Positions 42,471 through 51,311 are shown, counted from the stretch's first letter. The stretch is 60,382 nucleotides of DNA from Nostoc sp. NOS(2021) (GCF_017115025.1 NZ_JABXKM010000126.1:1-60382); one strand, 5' to 3'. Notes: generated from the sequence alone by a model not told the origin. Program-made: numbers and translations.

Positions 42471-43454
42471 ATGGTAGAATTTATGACTAATAATATCTAT
42501 ATCTTAATAATTGCTGCATTTTTAGATTACTTAATTGGCGATCCTTGGGATTGGCCTCATCCAGTGCAAGTTATGGGGTGGGTAATTTCTCGTCTGACCA
42601 AATTTTCTCTCCAATTGTGTCAAAATTCTCTAACACAACGCCTAGCTGGAATAGTATTAGGCATTATCCTAATAATTGGTAGCGGTCTTGTTGGCTTTTT
42701 GATTATTCAAAGTGCCAGATGGGTTCATCCGTTGTTGGGAATTGCAATAGAAAGCATTATTTTGGCTAGTTGTTTTGCTGGCAGAAGTTTGCGAGCAGCA
42801 GCAGTGGCTGTTTTACAACCTTTAATAGCGGGAGATTTGGAGAAGGCTCGGAAGATTTTAAGTAATTACGTTGGTCGAGATACACAAAACCTCTCACAAG
42901 CAGAAATTTTGCGAGCCGTTTTAGAAACGGTTGCAGAAAATGCCACCGATGGGGTAATGGCTCCGCTTTTTTATGCAATTGTTGGTGTGTTTGTGCCAGT
43001 TGTGGGGCCAACTCCCTTGGCTTTAGCATATAAAGCCAGCAGTACCCTTGATTCAATGGTGGGCTACCGAGAAGCACCCTATACTTATTTGGGATGGTTT
43101 TGTGCGCGGTTGGAAGATTGTTTGACTTGGCTACCTTGTCGGTTAACAGTCGTGACTCTGGCGCTGTTATCGGGTAAACCGATGCATGTTTGGCGAATTT
43201 GCCGTCGGGATGCAATTAACGATCCTAGTCCCAATTCTGGCTGGAGTGAGTGCGCCTATGCTGCTTTTTTGGATGTGCAGATGGGGGGTACAAATTGGTA
43301 TCGCGGGGTAGCTAAGTACAAACCACTGCTAGGAGATGCTATTTATCCCATTACTGCAACTTCTATACAGAATGCTTTGCAGCTGACTCGATATTGTTTT
43401 TTGCTATGGTTAGGAATAGCGATCGCTATATTCTTAATACTTCCAAATAGGTAA
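42471..43454 (+). CDS. cobD: Adenosylcobinamide-phosphate synthase CobD/CbiB
   Basis: A 327-residue integral membrane protein of the CobD/CbiB family, which attaches aminopropanol (phosphate) to adenosylcobyric acid in cobalamin synthesis. Diagnostic runs are DYLIGDPWDWPHPVQVMGW at the N-terminus, ARKILSNYVGRDTQNLS, ETVAENATDGVMAPLFY and the strongly conserved YKASSTLDSMVGYREAPY, followed by DAINDPSPNSGWSE. Either ATG 42471 or ATG 42483 could be the start. No other cobalamin genes are adjacent. Confidence 0.95.
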   Translation: MVEFMTNNIYILIIAAFLDYLIGDPWDWPHPVQVMGWVISRLTKFSLQLCQNSLTQRLAGIVLGIILIIGSGLVGFLIIQSARWVHPLLGIAIESIILASCFAGRSLRAAAVAVLQPLIAGDLEKARKILSNYVGRDTQNLSQAEILRAVLETVAENATDGVMAPLFYAIVGVFVPVVGPTPLALAYKASSTLDSMVGYREAPYTYLGWFCARLEDCLTWLPCRLTVVTLALLSGKPMHVWRICRRDAINDPSPNSGWSECAYAAFLDVQMGGTNWYRGVAKYKPLLGDAIYPITATSIQNALQLTRYCFLLWLGIAIAIFLILPNR

Positions 43455-43476
43455 TCATAAATATAAATTTAGGAGA

Positions 43477-43494
43477 GACGCGATTAATCGCGTC
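43477..43494. repeat. GACGCGATTAATCGCGTC palindrome (copy)
   Basis: The same 18-base palindrome as at 22143-22160, in the spacer between cobD and pyrR, with matching flanks tgtacaggagtt on one side. It may serve as a terminator for cobD. Confidence 0.8.
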
Positions 43495-43558
43495 TGTACA
43501 GGAGTTAAGAATAAAAACTCCTAACTCTTAACTCATCACTCCTAACTTATCACTCGCT

Positions 43559-44095
43559 ATGTCTGCAAAAGTAGTTGAAATTCTCTCATCCGAAGAAATC
43601 CGTCGTACCTTGACTCGCCTTGCCTCTCAAATTGTGGAAAGGACGCGTGATTTGTCCCAACTGGTGCTTCTTGGTATTTATACCAGGGGTGCGTTATTAG
43701 CCGAATTGTTGGCACGTCAGATTGAGACGCTGGAAGGTGTAGCCGTGTCAGTCGGCGCTTTGGACATTACATTTTATCGAGATGACCTCGACAAAATTGG
43801 CTTGCGGACTCCGGCGAAAACCAACATTCCTTTTGACCTGACGGGGAAAACGGTTGTACTCGTGGATGATGTGATTTTCAAAGGACGGACGATTCGCGCT
43901 GCTTTGAATGCCGTAAACGAGTACGGTAGACCGGAAGTGATTCGTTTAGCTGTGTTAGTAGACAGAGGTCATCGGGAATTACCAATTCACCCAGATTTTA
44001 TTGGCAAGCAGTTGCCTACTGCTAAAGAAGAAATTGTCAAAGTTTACTTACAAAATTGCGATGGACGAGATGCAGTGGAGTTGATTAGTCATTAG
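43559..44095 (+). CDS. pyrR: Bifunctional pyrimidine regulatory protein/uracil phosphoribosyltransferase PyrR
   Basis: A 178-residue PyrR with the PRPP-binding motif [19 protein letters not shown] and the flexible-loop and C-terminal regions [13 protein letters not shown] and [18 protein letters not shown]. In many bacteria PyrR binds pyr mRNA to control attenuation and also makes UMP from uracil. Which activity dominates here is unknown, as no pyr operon adjoins it. Its ATG follows a spacer with repeated ctcctaact. The end ELISH and TAG stop are coded by TTAGTCATTAGTCATTAG heptamers. Confidence 0.94.
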   Translation: MSAKVVEILSSEEIRRTLTRLASQIVERTRDLSQLVLLGIYTRGALLAELLARQIETLEGVAVSVGALDITFYRDDLDKIGLRTPAKTNIPFDLTGKTVVLVDDVIFKGRTIRAALNAVNEYGRPEVIRLAVLVDRGHRELPIHPDFIGKQLPTAKEEIVKVYLQNCDGRDAVELISH

Positions 44096-44458
44096 TCATT
44101 AGTCCTTTGGAGTTGGGAGGCAGAACTATAGCGCTTCTGGTTTGGGTTTCGAGTTATGAACACGAAGTTTTGAGTTATGAACACGAAGTTCCGAGTTCTG
44201 AACACGAGGTTTCGAGTTCTGAACACAAGGTTCCGAGTTCTGAACACCAAGTTCCGAGTTCTGAACACCAAGTTCCGAGTTCTGAACACCAAGTTCCGAG
44301 TTCTCTGCTCAAAAACTTAGCTACGATCGCTACACTAATACGAAAATACGGCTGAATCAGCAGTTATTTTTACAAGCTAAGGGCTTAATACCAAATGCTA
44401 AGAAGAACTACACTGTGATTAAGGAGCAATTAGGTAGCGATCGCTCAAAATAAACTGC
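44096..44458. other. Spacer with heptamers and 21-bp tandem repeats
   Basis: The spacer between pyrR and the TPR gene is largely a seven-copy 21-bp tandem array (44147-44300). Frames of 82 and 66 codons on both strands run through the array, but their content is only the repeat, so neither is accepted as a gene. Confidence 0.7.
44147..44300. repeat. 21-bp tandem repeat array, about seven copies
   Basis: The unit cgagttctgaacaccaagtt plus c repeats about seven times with small changes toward the left end (cgagttatgaacacgaagtt). Because 21 is divisible by three, it stays open in several frames on both strands, encoding heptapeptides such as SSEHQVP on the plus strand and VFRTRNL on the minus strand. 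Confidence 0.93.
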
Positions 44459-45532
44459 GTGTTTAACCTTCTTCAGCCAATTGTAGAATTCTACACCAAC
44501 AACAAAGAGTTTATTAATAACCTGCTCTCAGGTGCGTTCCCTGCGATCGTCGGTGTTTTATGGTGGTTCATCTGGCGACACCGCCAGCGACGCATTCCAG
44601 AGAAAAGTTACCAAGCCCTCAAAATTAAACCCGACGACTACGAAGCTTGGAACAACCAGGGCAATGCGCTAGTTAATTTGGGAAAATTAGAAGAAGCGAT
44701 CACCTCTTATGATCAAGCCCTCAAAATTAAACCCGACTATCACGAAGCTTGGAACAACCGGGGCTATGTGTTAGGAAATTTGGGAAGATTAGAAGAAGCG
44801 ATCGTCTCTTATGACCAAGCCCTCAAAATCAAACCCGACGACCACCAAGCTTGGTACAACCGGGGTATTGCACTGCGAAATCTGGGAAGATTAGAAGAAG
44901 CGATCGTCTCTTATGACCAAGCTCTCAAAATTAAACCCGACTACGAGGAAGCTTGGAACAACCGGGGCTTTGCGCTATTTAATTTGGGAAGATTAGAAGA
45001 AGCGATCGCCTCTTACGAGCAAGCCATCAAAATCAAACCCGACGACCACGATGCTTGCTACAACCGGGGCTATGCGCTATTTAATTTGGGAAGATTAGAA
45101 GAAGCGATCGCCTCTTATGACCAAGCCCTCAAAATCAAATCCGACTACCACGATGCTTGCTACAACCGGGGCTATGCGCTATTTAATTTGGGAAGATTAG
45201 AAGAAGCGATCGCCTCTTATGACCAAGCCCTCAAAATCAAACCCGACAAACACGAAGCTTGGTACAGCCAGGGCGTTGCGCTAGGAAATTTGGGAAGATT
45301 TGAAGAAGCGATCGCCTCTTTTGACCAAGCCACCAAAATCAAACCCGACAAAGACCAAGCTTGGTATAACAAAGCTTGCTGTTATGGTTTGCTAGGGAAT
45401 GTCAATTTGGCAATAGAGAATTTGCAACAAGCTATCAACCTAAATCTTGAATGGCGAGAGATGGCAAAAACTGATACTGATTTTGATAATATTCAAGAAG
45501 ATCAGAGGTTTCAAGATTTGATTAGTCGTTAG
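44459..45532 (+). CDS. TPR-repeat protein with N-terminal membrane helix
   Basis: A 357-residue protein begun by GTG. A membrane helix (about 22-40, LLSGAFPAIVGVLWWFIW) is followed by eight 34-residue TPRs (about 53-325) of nearly identical sequence, for example ALKIKPDYHEAWNNRGYVLG and NLGRLEEAIASYDQ. The last about 30 residues carry a variable tail (EWREMAKTDTDFDNIQEDQRF). Such proteins scaffold protein complexes at the membrane; the partner is unknown. Adjacent repeats are almost identical in DNA, each with GCGATCGC or a one-base variant in the same phase, which implies recent internal duplication. The stop lies in heptamer sequence. Confidence 0.9.
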   Translation: MFNLLQPIVEFYTNNKEFINNLLSGAFPAIVGVLWWFIWRHRQRRIPEKSYQALKIKPDDYEAWNNQGNALVNLGKLEEAITSYDQALKIKPDYHEAWNNRGYVLGNLGRLEEAIVSYDQALKIKPDDHQAWYNRGIALRNLGRLEEAIVSYDQALKIKPDYEEAWNNRGFALFNLGRLEEAIASYEQAIKIKPDDHDACYNRGYALFNLGRLEEAIASYDQALKIKSDYHDACYNRGYALFNLGRLEEAIASYDQALKIKPDKHEAWYSQGVALGNLGRFEEAIASFDQATKIKPDKDQAWYNKACCYGLLGNVNLAIENLQQAINLNLEWREMAKTDTDFDNIQEDQRFQDLISR

Positions 45533-45602
45533 TCATTGGGCATTGGTTAGTAGTTTGGTTAGTAGTTATAGCGTTTCCTAATCACATGAGGTATATCTTA
45601 GC

Positions 45603-45627
45603 CCCCTCCTCGCTTGCGGGGAGGGGG
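45603..45627. repeat. CCCCCTCC/GGAGGGGG palindrome
   Basis: A G/C hairpin (CCCCCTCC ... GGGGAGGGGG) in the spacer between the TPR gene and the minus-strand SnoaL-like gene. It resembles the palindromes at 10-32 and 33950-33972 and may end both convergent transcripts. Confidence 0.65.
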
Positions 45628-45675
45628 TTGGGGGTGGGGTTCTTGTACCTCACAAGGGCCGAGAACCACTATAAT

Positions 45676-46059
45676 CTACCGCAAAATTGGGCTACCATGA
45701 TGATGAACTAAATACCACTTACCACCGAGAAACTGAAATACATTTGTAGCTGTTGATTGTGCTTCTAGTCTTCTCCCACCTACCACTTGAAACACATTTT
45801 CTCTCAACACAACGTAGGCGATATTATCACTTACTTCTGTAGCAATTATATCTGTGTTAATTTCAATATAAGCGGTATTTGTAAATATCTGTTCCCAAGA
45901 AGTGCGAATCTCTTTCCAGCCTCGCAGTATATTACTTCCAGGATGAATACAAAAACTACCAGTTCCTTGTGACCAAACTGCACTCATTGTCTCAATATCT
46001 TTTCTTTCAAAAGCTCGATAAAAAGCTGCATTAGCTGCTAAGACTTCATCCTTCGTCAT
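45676..46059 (-). CDS. SnoaL/NTF2-like family protein
   Basis: A 127-residue small cone-fold protein. The opening AANAAFYRAFERKDIETMSAVW and the strand FCIHPGSNILRGWKEIRTSWE are characteristic of the SnoaL_3/NTF2-like group often annotated as DUF4440 or nuclear-transport-factor-2-like. The later ATNVFQFLGGKWYLVHHHGSP has the conserved final strand. Members bind small ligands or subunits; no catalytic role can be assigned. It has its own promoter region in 46060-46200. Confidence 0.85.
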   Translation of the reverse strand: MTKDEVLAANAAFYRAFERKDIETMSAVWSQGTGSFCIHPGSNILRGWKEIRTSWEQIFTNTAYIEINTDIIATEVSDNIAYVVLRENVFQVVGGRRLEAQSTATNVFQFLGGKWYLVHHHGSPILR

Positions 46060-46606
46060 GGGTAATCAAATATTAAAAGTTAGGAGTTAGGAGTTACGAG
46101 TTAGTTAGGAGTTAATAAATTATAACTCTCAAGTTTGACAAATTAGTAATTACCCATGCCCAATGCCCAATGCCCAAATCCCTTTGAGTGGATTGCGGTT
46201 TGTGGCTAATCCATAGCATGATGTCATGAAAATTTGACATTGTGGCGATCGCTCAACATCGAACTAGTTGCTAATGTTATGAAAGCATGACAATATGATC
46301 CCAGAAAGGCTGATAAATTCGTGAAACAGGCAAAAAACCTATTTAAACCACTTGATCCCTAGATATGCTTAGTGGTTAATATTGACTTAAGAAACTAGAA
46401 CTCCGCCGATCCCAAAGAAATGCTGATTTTGGCATAACCAGGAATTGAAAGGAAGTGGCCTCAATTTAAAAACAGACTAAAAAACTTAAAAACTGGGCAA
46501 AACCAGGAGTCAGGATAAGAAATTCATCTGGAGTGGATGAGATTTTACATAGCATTCTTTAACCAGGGGAAATCATTTACCGCTTAAACTACTGGAGGCC
46601 AAATTA
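46060..46606. other. Long leader region upstream of DUF4912 gene
   Basis: This 547-base spacer has a short tandem run (ttaggagt, three copies) near 46080 and a region 46200-46330 with repeated catgatgtcatgaaaatttg-like sequence. A clear ribosome binding site (ctggaggcc) lies 10 bases before ATG 46607. No gene is supported. The length suggests a long untranslated leader or a distant promoter for the DUF4912 gene. Confidence 0.5.
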
Positions 46607-47869
46607 ATGGTAAAAGAACGCCCGCCACTAGAGGAGATGACCTTACGCCAACTACGCAAAGTTGCTAGCGAATATAGCATCTCTCGCTATAGCCGAATGC
46701 GTAAATCACAACTTCTGGCATCAATACAAGAAGTCCAGCGCAGCAAAACTTTACTCAGTCCATCTCGTTCATTGGAGGCACAGGAAACCGTGGAAGCTGC
46801 AAAGTTTGAATTAGGTCAGGAAGATCGTACAGGTGGATCTTTGGCTGATGTTGATGAAGGACTCGCAGATTTGCCCTCTGGCTATGGTGACAGCCGGATT
46901 GTACTCTTACCACGCGATCCTCAGTGGGCTTACACTTACTGGGATGTTCCGAATGAACACAAAGAGGAACTGCGCCGACAAGGGGGACAACAACTGGCAC
47001 TACGGATTTATGATGTCACCGACATCAATATTGAATACCAAAGCCCCCACAGCATTCAAGAATATCCTGCTGATGAACTAGCCAGAGAATGGTATATACC
47101 AGTTCCAGTTAGCGATCGCGATTATGTGATCGATATCGGCTATCGTGCTGCTGATGGTCGCTGGTTAGTACTAGCTCGTTCTACTAAAGTACACATTCCT
47201 CCCGTCTATCCTTCTGACTGGATAGAGGATGTCTTCATCACTGTCAACTTTGAAGAAGATTTGCGTGGACAGACTCAGTACGAACTGGTTCCCCCTGCCA
47301 AGAAGATTGCAGTTACCGCCAATGGTAATGCTGGTAATGCTGGTAATGCTGTGAATGGCAACCCCATCTACGACCAAATATTTGGTTTAGCAGAATCTGC
47401 CGAAGTACTACGGGTTGCTGGTTCTATCTTCGGCTCGCAGCAAGTTTCAGCGCGTCCTGAACAAGCCATCAGCTCTTACATTTTCCCATCTGGTGTGGGT
47501 ATGTGGGCAGTTCCCACCGCGTCTGGCTTAACCGCTTCCGGTGTCGGAATGTCAGGTGTTGGCTTCTCGGCTTCCGCCGTACCAGTGCGTCCACGCCAGT
47601 TCTGGTTAATTGCCGATGCTGAGTTGATAGTCTACGGTGCAACCGAACCCGATGCTACCGTAACCATTGGCGGCCGTCCAATTAAGCTAAATCCAGATGG
47701 AACATTCCGCTTCCAGATGTCCTTCCAGGATGGTTTAATTGACTATCCGATTTTGGCTGTAGCTGCTAATGGTGAGCAAACCCGGTCAATTCAGATGAAA
47801 TTTAATCGTGAGACACCATCCCGAAATACTAACACCAAAGAAGAAGCTGTTTTAGAATGGTTCCCTTAA
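46607..47869 (+). CDS. DUF4912 protein with N-terminal Rho_N-type domain
   Basis: A 420-residue protein. The first about 45 residues (EEMTLRQLRKVASEYSI, then YSRMRKSQLLASI) form a Rho_N/SAP-like helix-extended-loop-helix domain typical of nucleic acid binding. The DUF4912 domain covers about 90-215 (SRIVLLPRDPQWAYTYWDVP, DRDYVIDIGYRAADGRW). A Gly/Ala-rich middle and a beta-rich C-terminal domain (DAELIVYGATEPDATVTIGG) complete it. The function is not established; conserved in cyanobacteria. A strong terminator follows at 47916. Confidence 0.88.
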   Translation: MVKERPPLEEMTLRQLRKVASEYSISRYSRMRKSQLLASIQEVQRSKTLLSPSRSLEAQETVEAAKFELGQEDRTGGSLADVDEGLADLPSGYGDSRIVLLPRDPQWAYTYWDVPNEHKEELRRQGGQQLALRIYDVTDINIEYQSPHSIQEYPADELAREWYIPVPVSDRDYVIDIGYRAADGRWLVLARSTKVHIPPVYPSDWIEDVFITVNFEEDLRGQTQYELVPPAKKIAVTANGNAGNAGNAVNGNPIYDQIFGLAESAEVLRVAGSIFGSQQVSARPEQAISSYIFPSGVGMWAVPTASGLTASGVGMSGVGFSASAVPVRPRQFWLIADAELIVYGATEPDATVTIGGRPIKLNPDGTFRFQMSFQDGLIDYPILAVAANGEQTRSIQMKFNRETPSRNTNTKEEAVLEWFP

Positions 47870-47915
47870 GTTTTGGCTCTGAGATTAACTCCAGACTGAA
47901 ATTTTAAATTATTCC

Positions 47916-47946
47916 CCGCTATAGTAATTCTGTAGCGGTTTTTTTT
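47916..47946 (+). terminator. Rho-independent terminator after DUF4912 gene
   Basis: The stem CCGCTA/TAGCGG encloses tagtaattctg and is followed by eight T. It ends just before the next gene begins at 47955, so it also separates the two transcripts. Confidence 0.85.
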
Positions 47947-47954
47947 GCATTAGT

Positions 47955-48881
47955 ATGTATACAAAAAAATTATTTTTGTTATTTAGCTTGATAATTGCAG
48001 CGAGCTTATTATCAGGTTGTCAAAAGATTGAAGCAAATTCAGTCGCAAAAGCATCTAAAACTTGCCCTGGTAAAGATGCCAAGTTCAGTATTGATTTTTT
48101 TAAAACCAATAATCAAGGTAAAAGAAATCAAAGAGGTATTAACAATGTGATTATTTTTAATCCCAAATCAGCAGAATTAGATTTCAAAGTTAATGTTGGT
48201 CTATCTCATAAACTCTACGCCAAAGATGCTAGGGGGAAACTGCGTAAAGAATATGTAGCAAAAAAGTTTCATGAACTCATCGGCGATGAGAATGCCAAAT
48301 TAAACGGACAGCTACCCATTGCCGCAATTAATGCTGACTATATAGGTACTGATGATAAACCACAAGGCTTAAATGTTTCTCGTGGCGTAGAGTATTCAGG
48401 AGCATTTAAAAATAAACGTTCTTCCTTTGGGATATCAGGAGGTACACCCAACCAGCGACAGGCTACTATCCAAGCTGGCAGAAGAAAAAGCGATATTCTC
48501 AATTACAATTTAGTGGGCGGTAATGGCAGATTCTATCGTCAGGGTAAGTTTAAAGATATTTGTCAAGATTTGGGAGAATTTGCCTGTAAAAATGCGACTA
48601 ATCGCTCTCTGGCAGCTATCACTAATCAAGGCTATGTAATACTATTAGTTAATGACTTGAAAGCTAATTCAAATATTGAATTATCTCAACTTAATCAAGA
48701 GTTACTGCCAAATATGTTTGATAATGTCCTGGAAGGCATTGCTAGCAATAACTGTTTAGGTAAGATTCAAGAAGGAATATTATTTGATGGAGGTATGTCT
48801 CCAGGATTGTATTATAACCAGAAAACTTATGTAGAAAACCTTGGGCCGATTGGTTCAGTTTTTTTGATTTACAAAAAATAA
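47955..48881 (+). CDS. Phosphodiester glycosidase-like (NAGPA) lipoprotein
   Basis: A 308-residue lipoprotein. The signal peptide ends at the lipobox LLSG-C22, so it is membrane-anchored outside the cytoplasm. The rest matches the phosphodiester glycosidase (NAGPA/DUF2233) fold: IAAINADYI near the middle, TNRSLAAITNQGYVILLV, and the hallmark LFDGGMSPGLYYN close to the end. The family cleaves GlcNAc-phosphate diesters or peptidoglycan-like substrates; the substrate here is unknown. ATG follows a terminator by 8 bases, so it needs its own promoter or readthrough. Confidence 0.82.
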   Translation: MYTKKLFLLFSLIIAASLLSGCQKIEANSVAKASKTCPGKDAKFSIDFFKTNNQGKRNQRGINNVIIFNPKSAELDFKVNVGLSHKLYAKDARGKLRKEYVAKKFHELIGDENAKLNGQLPIAAINADYIGTDDKPQGLNVSRGVEYSGAFKNKRSSFGISGGTPNQRQATIQAGRRKSDILNYNLVGGNGRFYRQGKFKDICQDLGEFACKNATNRSLAAITNQGYVILLVNDLKANSNIELSQLNQELLPNMFDNVLEGIASNNCLGKIQEGILFDGGMSPGLYYNQKTYVENLGPIGSVFLIYKK

Positions 48882-48910
48882 AACTAGATTTACTTCCATC
48901 TGGCTAAATT

Positions 48911-49231
48911 TTAGAGTACTGACTCTTTAACTTTTTGCGAATTCTCAAGCTTGTTTGGATTCACCCAACGATTAACGAATTCCTTGTTATGTTTGTACAC
49001 CTTGATTTGCACTTGCTTGGAACTTAACTTGACAACTTCGGCGGCAATTCTTTGAACATCGCTAGAATCGGCGCGAGGCTTGTAAAGCCAAATGACTTTT
49101 TGCCCTACTTCAAAGTAGTTAGGATTGCTAGTTAAAGAAGGCGCACTTTCTGCCCAAGAGGGGAAAGCAATTGCTAAGTTGATCAAAAGTACTAAGACCA
49201 CTAAAGTGATTTGGAAAAGTTTCATGATCAT
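48911..49231 (-). CDS. Small exported protein, unknown
   Basis: Start placed at ATG 49231 (an upstream ATG at 49279 would add 16 non-hydrophobic residues). The 106-residue product has a clear signal peptide (LFQITLVVLVLLINLAIAF, cleaved near SWAES) and a short positively charged beta-rich mature part (VGQKVIWLYKPR, QVQIKVYKHNKEFVNRWVNP). I recognise no family, though the mature part resembles small SH3-like folds. The longer upstream start would directly follow the stop of the DUF1003 pseudogene. Confidence 0.6.
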   Translation of the reverse strand: MIMKLFQITLVVLVLLINLAIAFPSWAESAPSLTSNPNYFEVGQKVIWLYKPRADSSDVQRIAAEVVKLSSKQVQIKVYKHNKEFVNRWVNPNKLENSQKVKESVL

Positions 49232-49279
49232 TGCACTTGTCTTGGGTCTGGCGGGGCAATCAATCTGCTGTTCTAGCAT

Positions 49280-49896
49280 TTAGCTATTGTCCTTCTTTGC
49301 TTTCTCAAAGTTGAAAGGTAGGTATACTAAAACTTCTTTGGGCAATTTCTCATTAGTTTGCTCTTTGAATCCTGGCAAGACACCTACTTTTATCTCACTC
49401 ATAAATTGCTGTTGCTCTTTCATTGTCGGCAAAACACTTGCTTTAATCTCATTGAGCGCTTGCTGCTGCTGTTTGACAATTTGAGTCAGTTCTTGTATTT
49501 TTTGAGCTTGTAATGTGTCAAGTTTTTCATGTAGCAATTCAATATTTTGTGTAGCTTGACAATTTACCAGGTGGTCATATTCTTTTCTCGCTCTATATCA
49601 GACTGACGATTTTGACTCATCAAAACAATGGGTGCAGTGTAAGCCGAGGCAAAGGAAAACACCAAGTTGAGCAAAATGAAGGGAGATTGATCCCAGTGAG
49701 GCACCCCAGGTGTGAGGTTCAATCCTACCCACGCTGCTAAAACAGTACTCTGCCCAATTAAAAATGACCAAGATCCCATTTTTGCTGCCATCGCATCAGC
49801 TACTCACTGACCAAGTGGTGATTTGTTGGCTTCAGCTTTTTCTAACAGTTGTTTTTGGGTGTTGACGTTGCTGGTTGATAATTTTGCCGGATTCAT
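49280..49896 (-). pseudogene. DUF1003 membrane protein, broken by nonsense and frameshift
   Basis: ATG 49896 has a good ribosome binding site (agaggtg) and reads 30 codons to LGQ, then meets TGA at 49804-49806 where related proteins have an arginine-like codon (VADAMAAKMGSW follows in the same frame). The frame then gives the DUF1003 body: GSWSFLIGQSTVLAAWVGLN, DQSPFILLNLVFSFASAYTA and PIVLMSQNRQSDIERE. Near 49579-49587, in an A-run, the frame shifts; the tail continues in another frame as EYDHLVNCQATQNIELLHEK and on to TAA at 49280. Both lesions would have to be corrected for an intact protein of about 200 residues. Confidence 0.8.
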
Positions 49897-50491
49897 GTTG
49901 CACCTCTTTTTCACCTAAAATTTGATAGCACTAGAGATTTGGGGAATTAATTACTCAGCTTTTAGCTGTATTAATCGCAAGCCAAGTTTGTATTTGTTCA
50001 AAGTTCAAATCTCTACTGATTTCAGGATAAAGCGACTTGCAGAATAAAATCAAATATTCTTGTTTGTTAAAACGATAAATTAGAATTATGATAAAATTTG
50101 TGATGCTCTAACTTGAGATCACCGATTTATTAACGGCTCTTAACTATCACGCCGTAAGTGTCCCACGCTCATTCTGTATTCAGAATCAGTGGCGAGATAC
50201 AGCAGTTTTCTTTTGCATGAGGGACTTCTTAATAAAAAAACATCCCAAATTTTCTTGTGGGATGGGTGTCCGCACTACGTGCCGCTACGCGAACACCCGT
50301 CCCATATTCAGGGCGGGCTTTCCGGCCCACCCCACAAGATGGATAATTTATTTCTTGTCAGTCCCTGAAGTACAAAGCTATGGGTTTTGAGGCAGGAGGC
50401 AGCAGGCAGAAACTCTTTGTATCTGATTTTCTGTCCTGCATTGTGTACCTCACTTACTTGCAAACTGCTGTATAAGGGAGCTTTGATCATC
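49897..50491. other. Intergenic region with MITE-like element
   Basis: No gene is supported. A MITE-like element lies at 50220-50366 and a low-complexity gcaggaggcagcaggcag tract at about 50392. The rest (49897-50219) is A+T-rich with no identified feature. Confidence 0.55.
50220..50366. mobile_element. MITE-like element with AGGGACT ends (copy 2)
   Basis: Ends are AGGGACT (50220-50226) and AGTCCCT (50360-50366). The left flank continues tcttaataaaaaaacatccc and the right, inverted, continues gacaagaaataaattatcc. The interior contains the mirrored gatgggtgtcc/gaacacccgtccc and the motif ccacaagatggataattta shared with 37227-37245. It encodes no protein. Confidence 0.75.
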
Positions 50492-51232
50492 TCACGCGAT
50501 TCCACCGTTTACACGGATGTTTTGCCCAGTGATCCACCTGGCTTCGTCGCTAGCGAGAAACGCTACTACGTCGGCGATTTCTTGCACCTCTCCCAGTTTA
50601 CCAAAAGCAGCCATTTGGGCTAAATGGTCTATCTGTTCTTGTGTTTTGCCTTCTCGGAATAGTTCTGTATCGGTGGGGCCAGGAGAAACAACATTAACTG
50701 CGATCGCCTTTGCACCCAATTCTTTAGCTAGTACCCGCGTGATTTGTTCAACAGCACCCTTGGTTGCTACATAGGCACTATAAGTTGGCAGCATCATCAC
50801 CGTAGTTGATGAGGAAAAGTTGATAATCCGTCCCCCATCTGCCATGTGTTGCGCGGCTTGTTGGCAAGCAAAATAGGTGCCTTTGACATTAATGGCATAA
50901 ATCTTGTCAAACTCTTCTTCTGTCACCTGAGTAATTGGTTTATAGAAGGCGATTCCGGCATTGTTGACCAAAATATCGACTTTACCGAAGCGTTCAAGTG
51001 TTTGCTCAAATAACCGTTGGATGTCGTGTACTTTGCTAATATCAGCTTGGAGGGCGATCGCTTGTACTCCCAACTTTTCAATTTCCGCAACAACTTCCTG
51101 TGCTTTGCCTGCATTACCCGCATAGTTAACGACAATAGATGCGCCGTTACCTGCTAATTTGAGTGCGATCGCTCGTCCAATTCCCCGCGATGCACCTGTG
51201 ATAATTGCAACTTTTCCGGCTATTGATGCCAT
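50492..51232 (-). CDS. Short-chain dehydrogenase/reductase (FabG-like)
   Basis: A 246-residue classical SDR. The cofactor motif is TGASRGIGRAIAL, the NNAG strand is ILVNNAGIAFY, and the catalytic Ser-Tyr-Lys is seen as NFSSSTTVMMLPTYSAYVATKG. The acidic/basic pattern after the second strand (NYAGNAGKAQE) suggests NADP use. The C-terminal RWITGQNIRVNGGIA matches FabG-type reductases, but in isolation it could act on any small keto substrate. It stands alone. Confidence 0.93.
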   Translation of the reverse strand: MASIAGKVAIITGASRGIGRAIALKLAGNGASIVVNYAGNAGKAQEVVAEIEKLGVQAIALQADISKVHDIQRLFEQTLERFGKVDILVNNAGIAFYKPITQVTEEEFDKIYAINVKGTYFACQQAAQHMADGGRIINFSSSTTVMMLPTYSAYVATKGAVEQITRVLAKELGAKAIAVNVVSPGPTDTELFREGKTQEQIDHLAQMAAFGKLGEVQEIADVVAFLASDEARWITGQNIRVNGGIA

Positions 51233-51311
51233 AAATTAATCTGGTTTTTGTAAGTTGTCTGTCTTCCTTAACCAAAAGCTCATCTGGTTTATCATATCTG
51301 CGTAGATTAAA

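Noticed and set aside
44092-44355. Opposed frames of 66 and 82 codons
   Set aside because: Both are a by-product of the 21-bp tandem array, which is free of stops in several frames.
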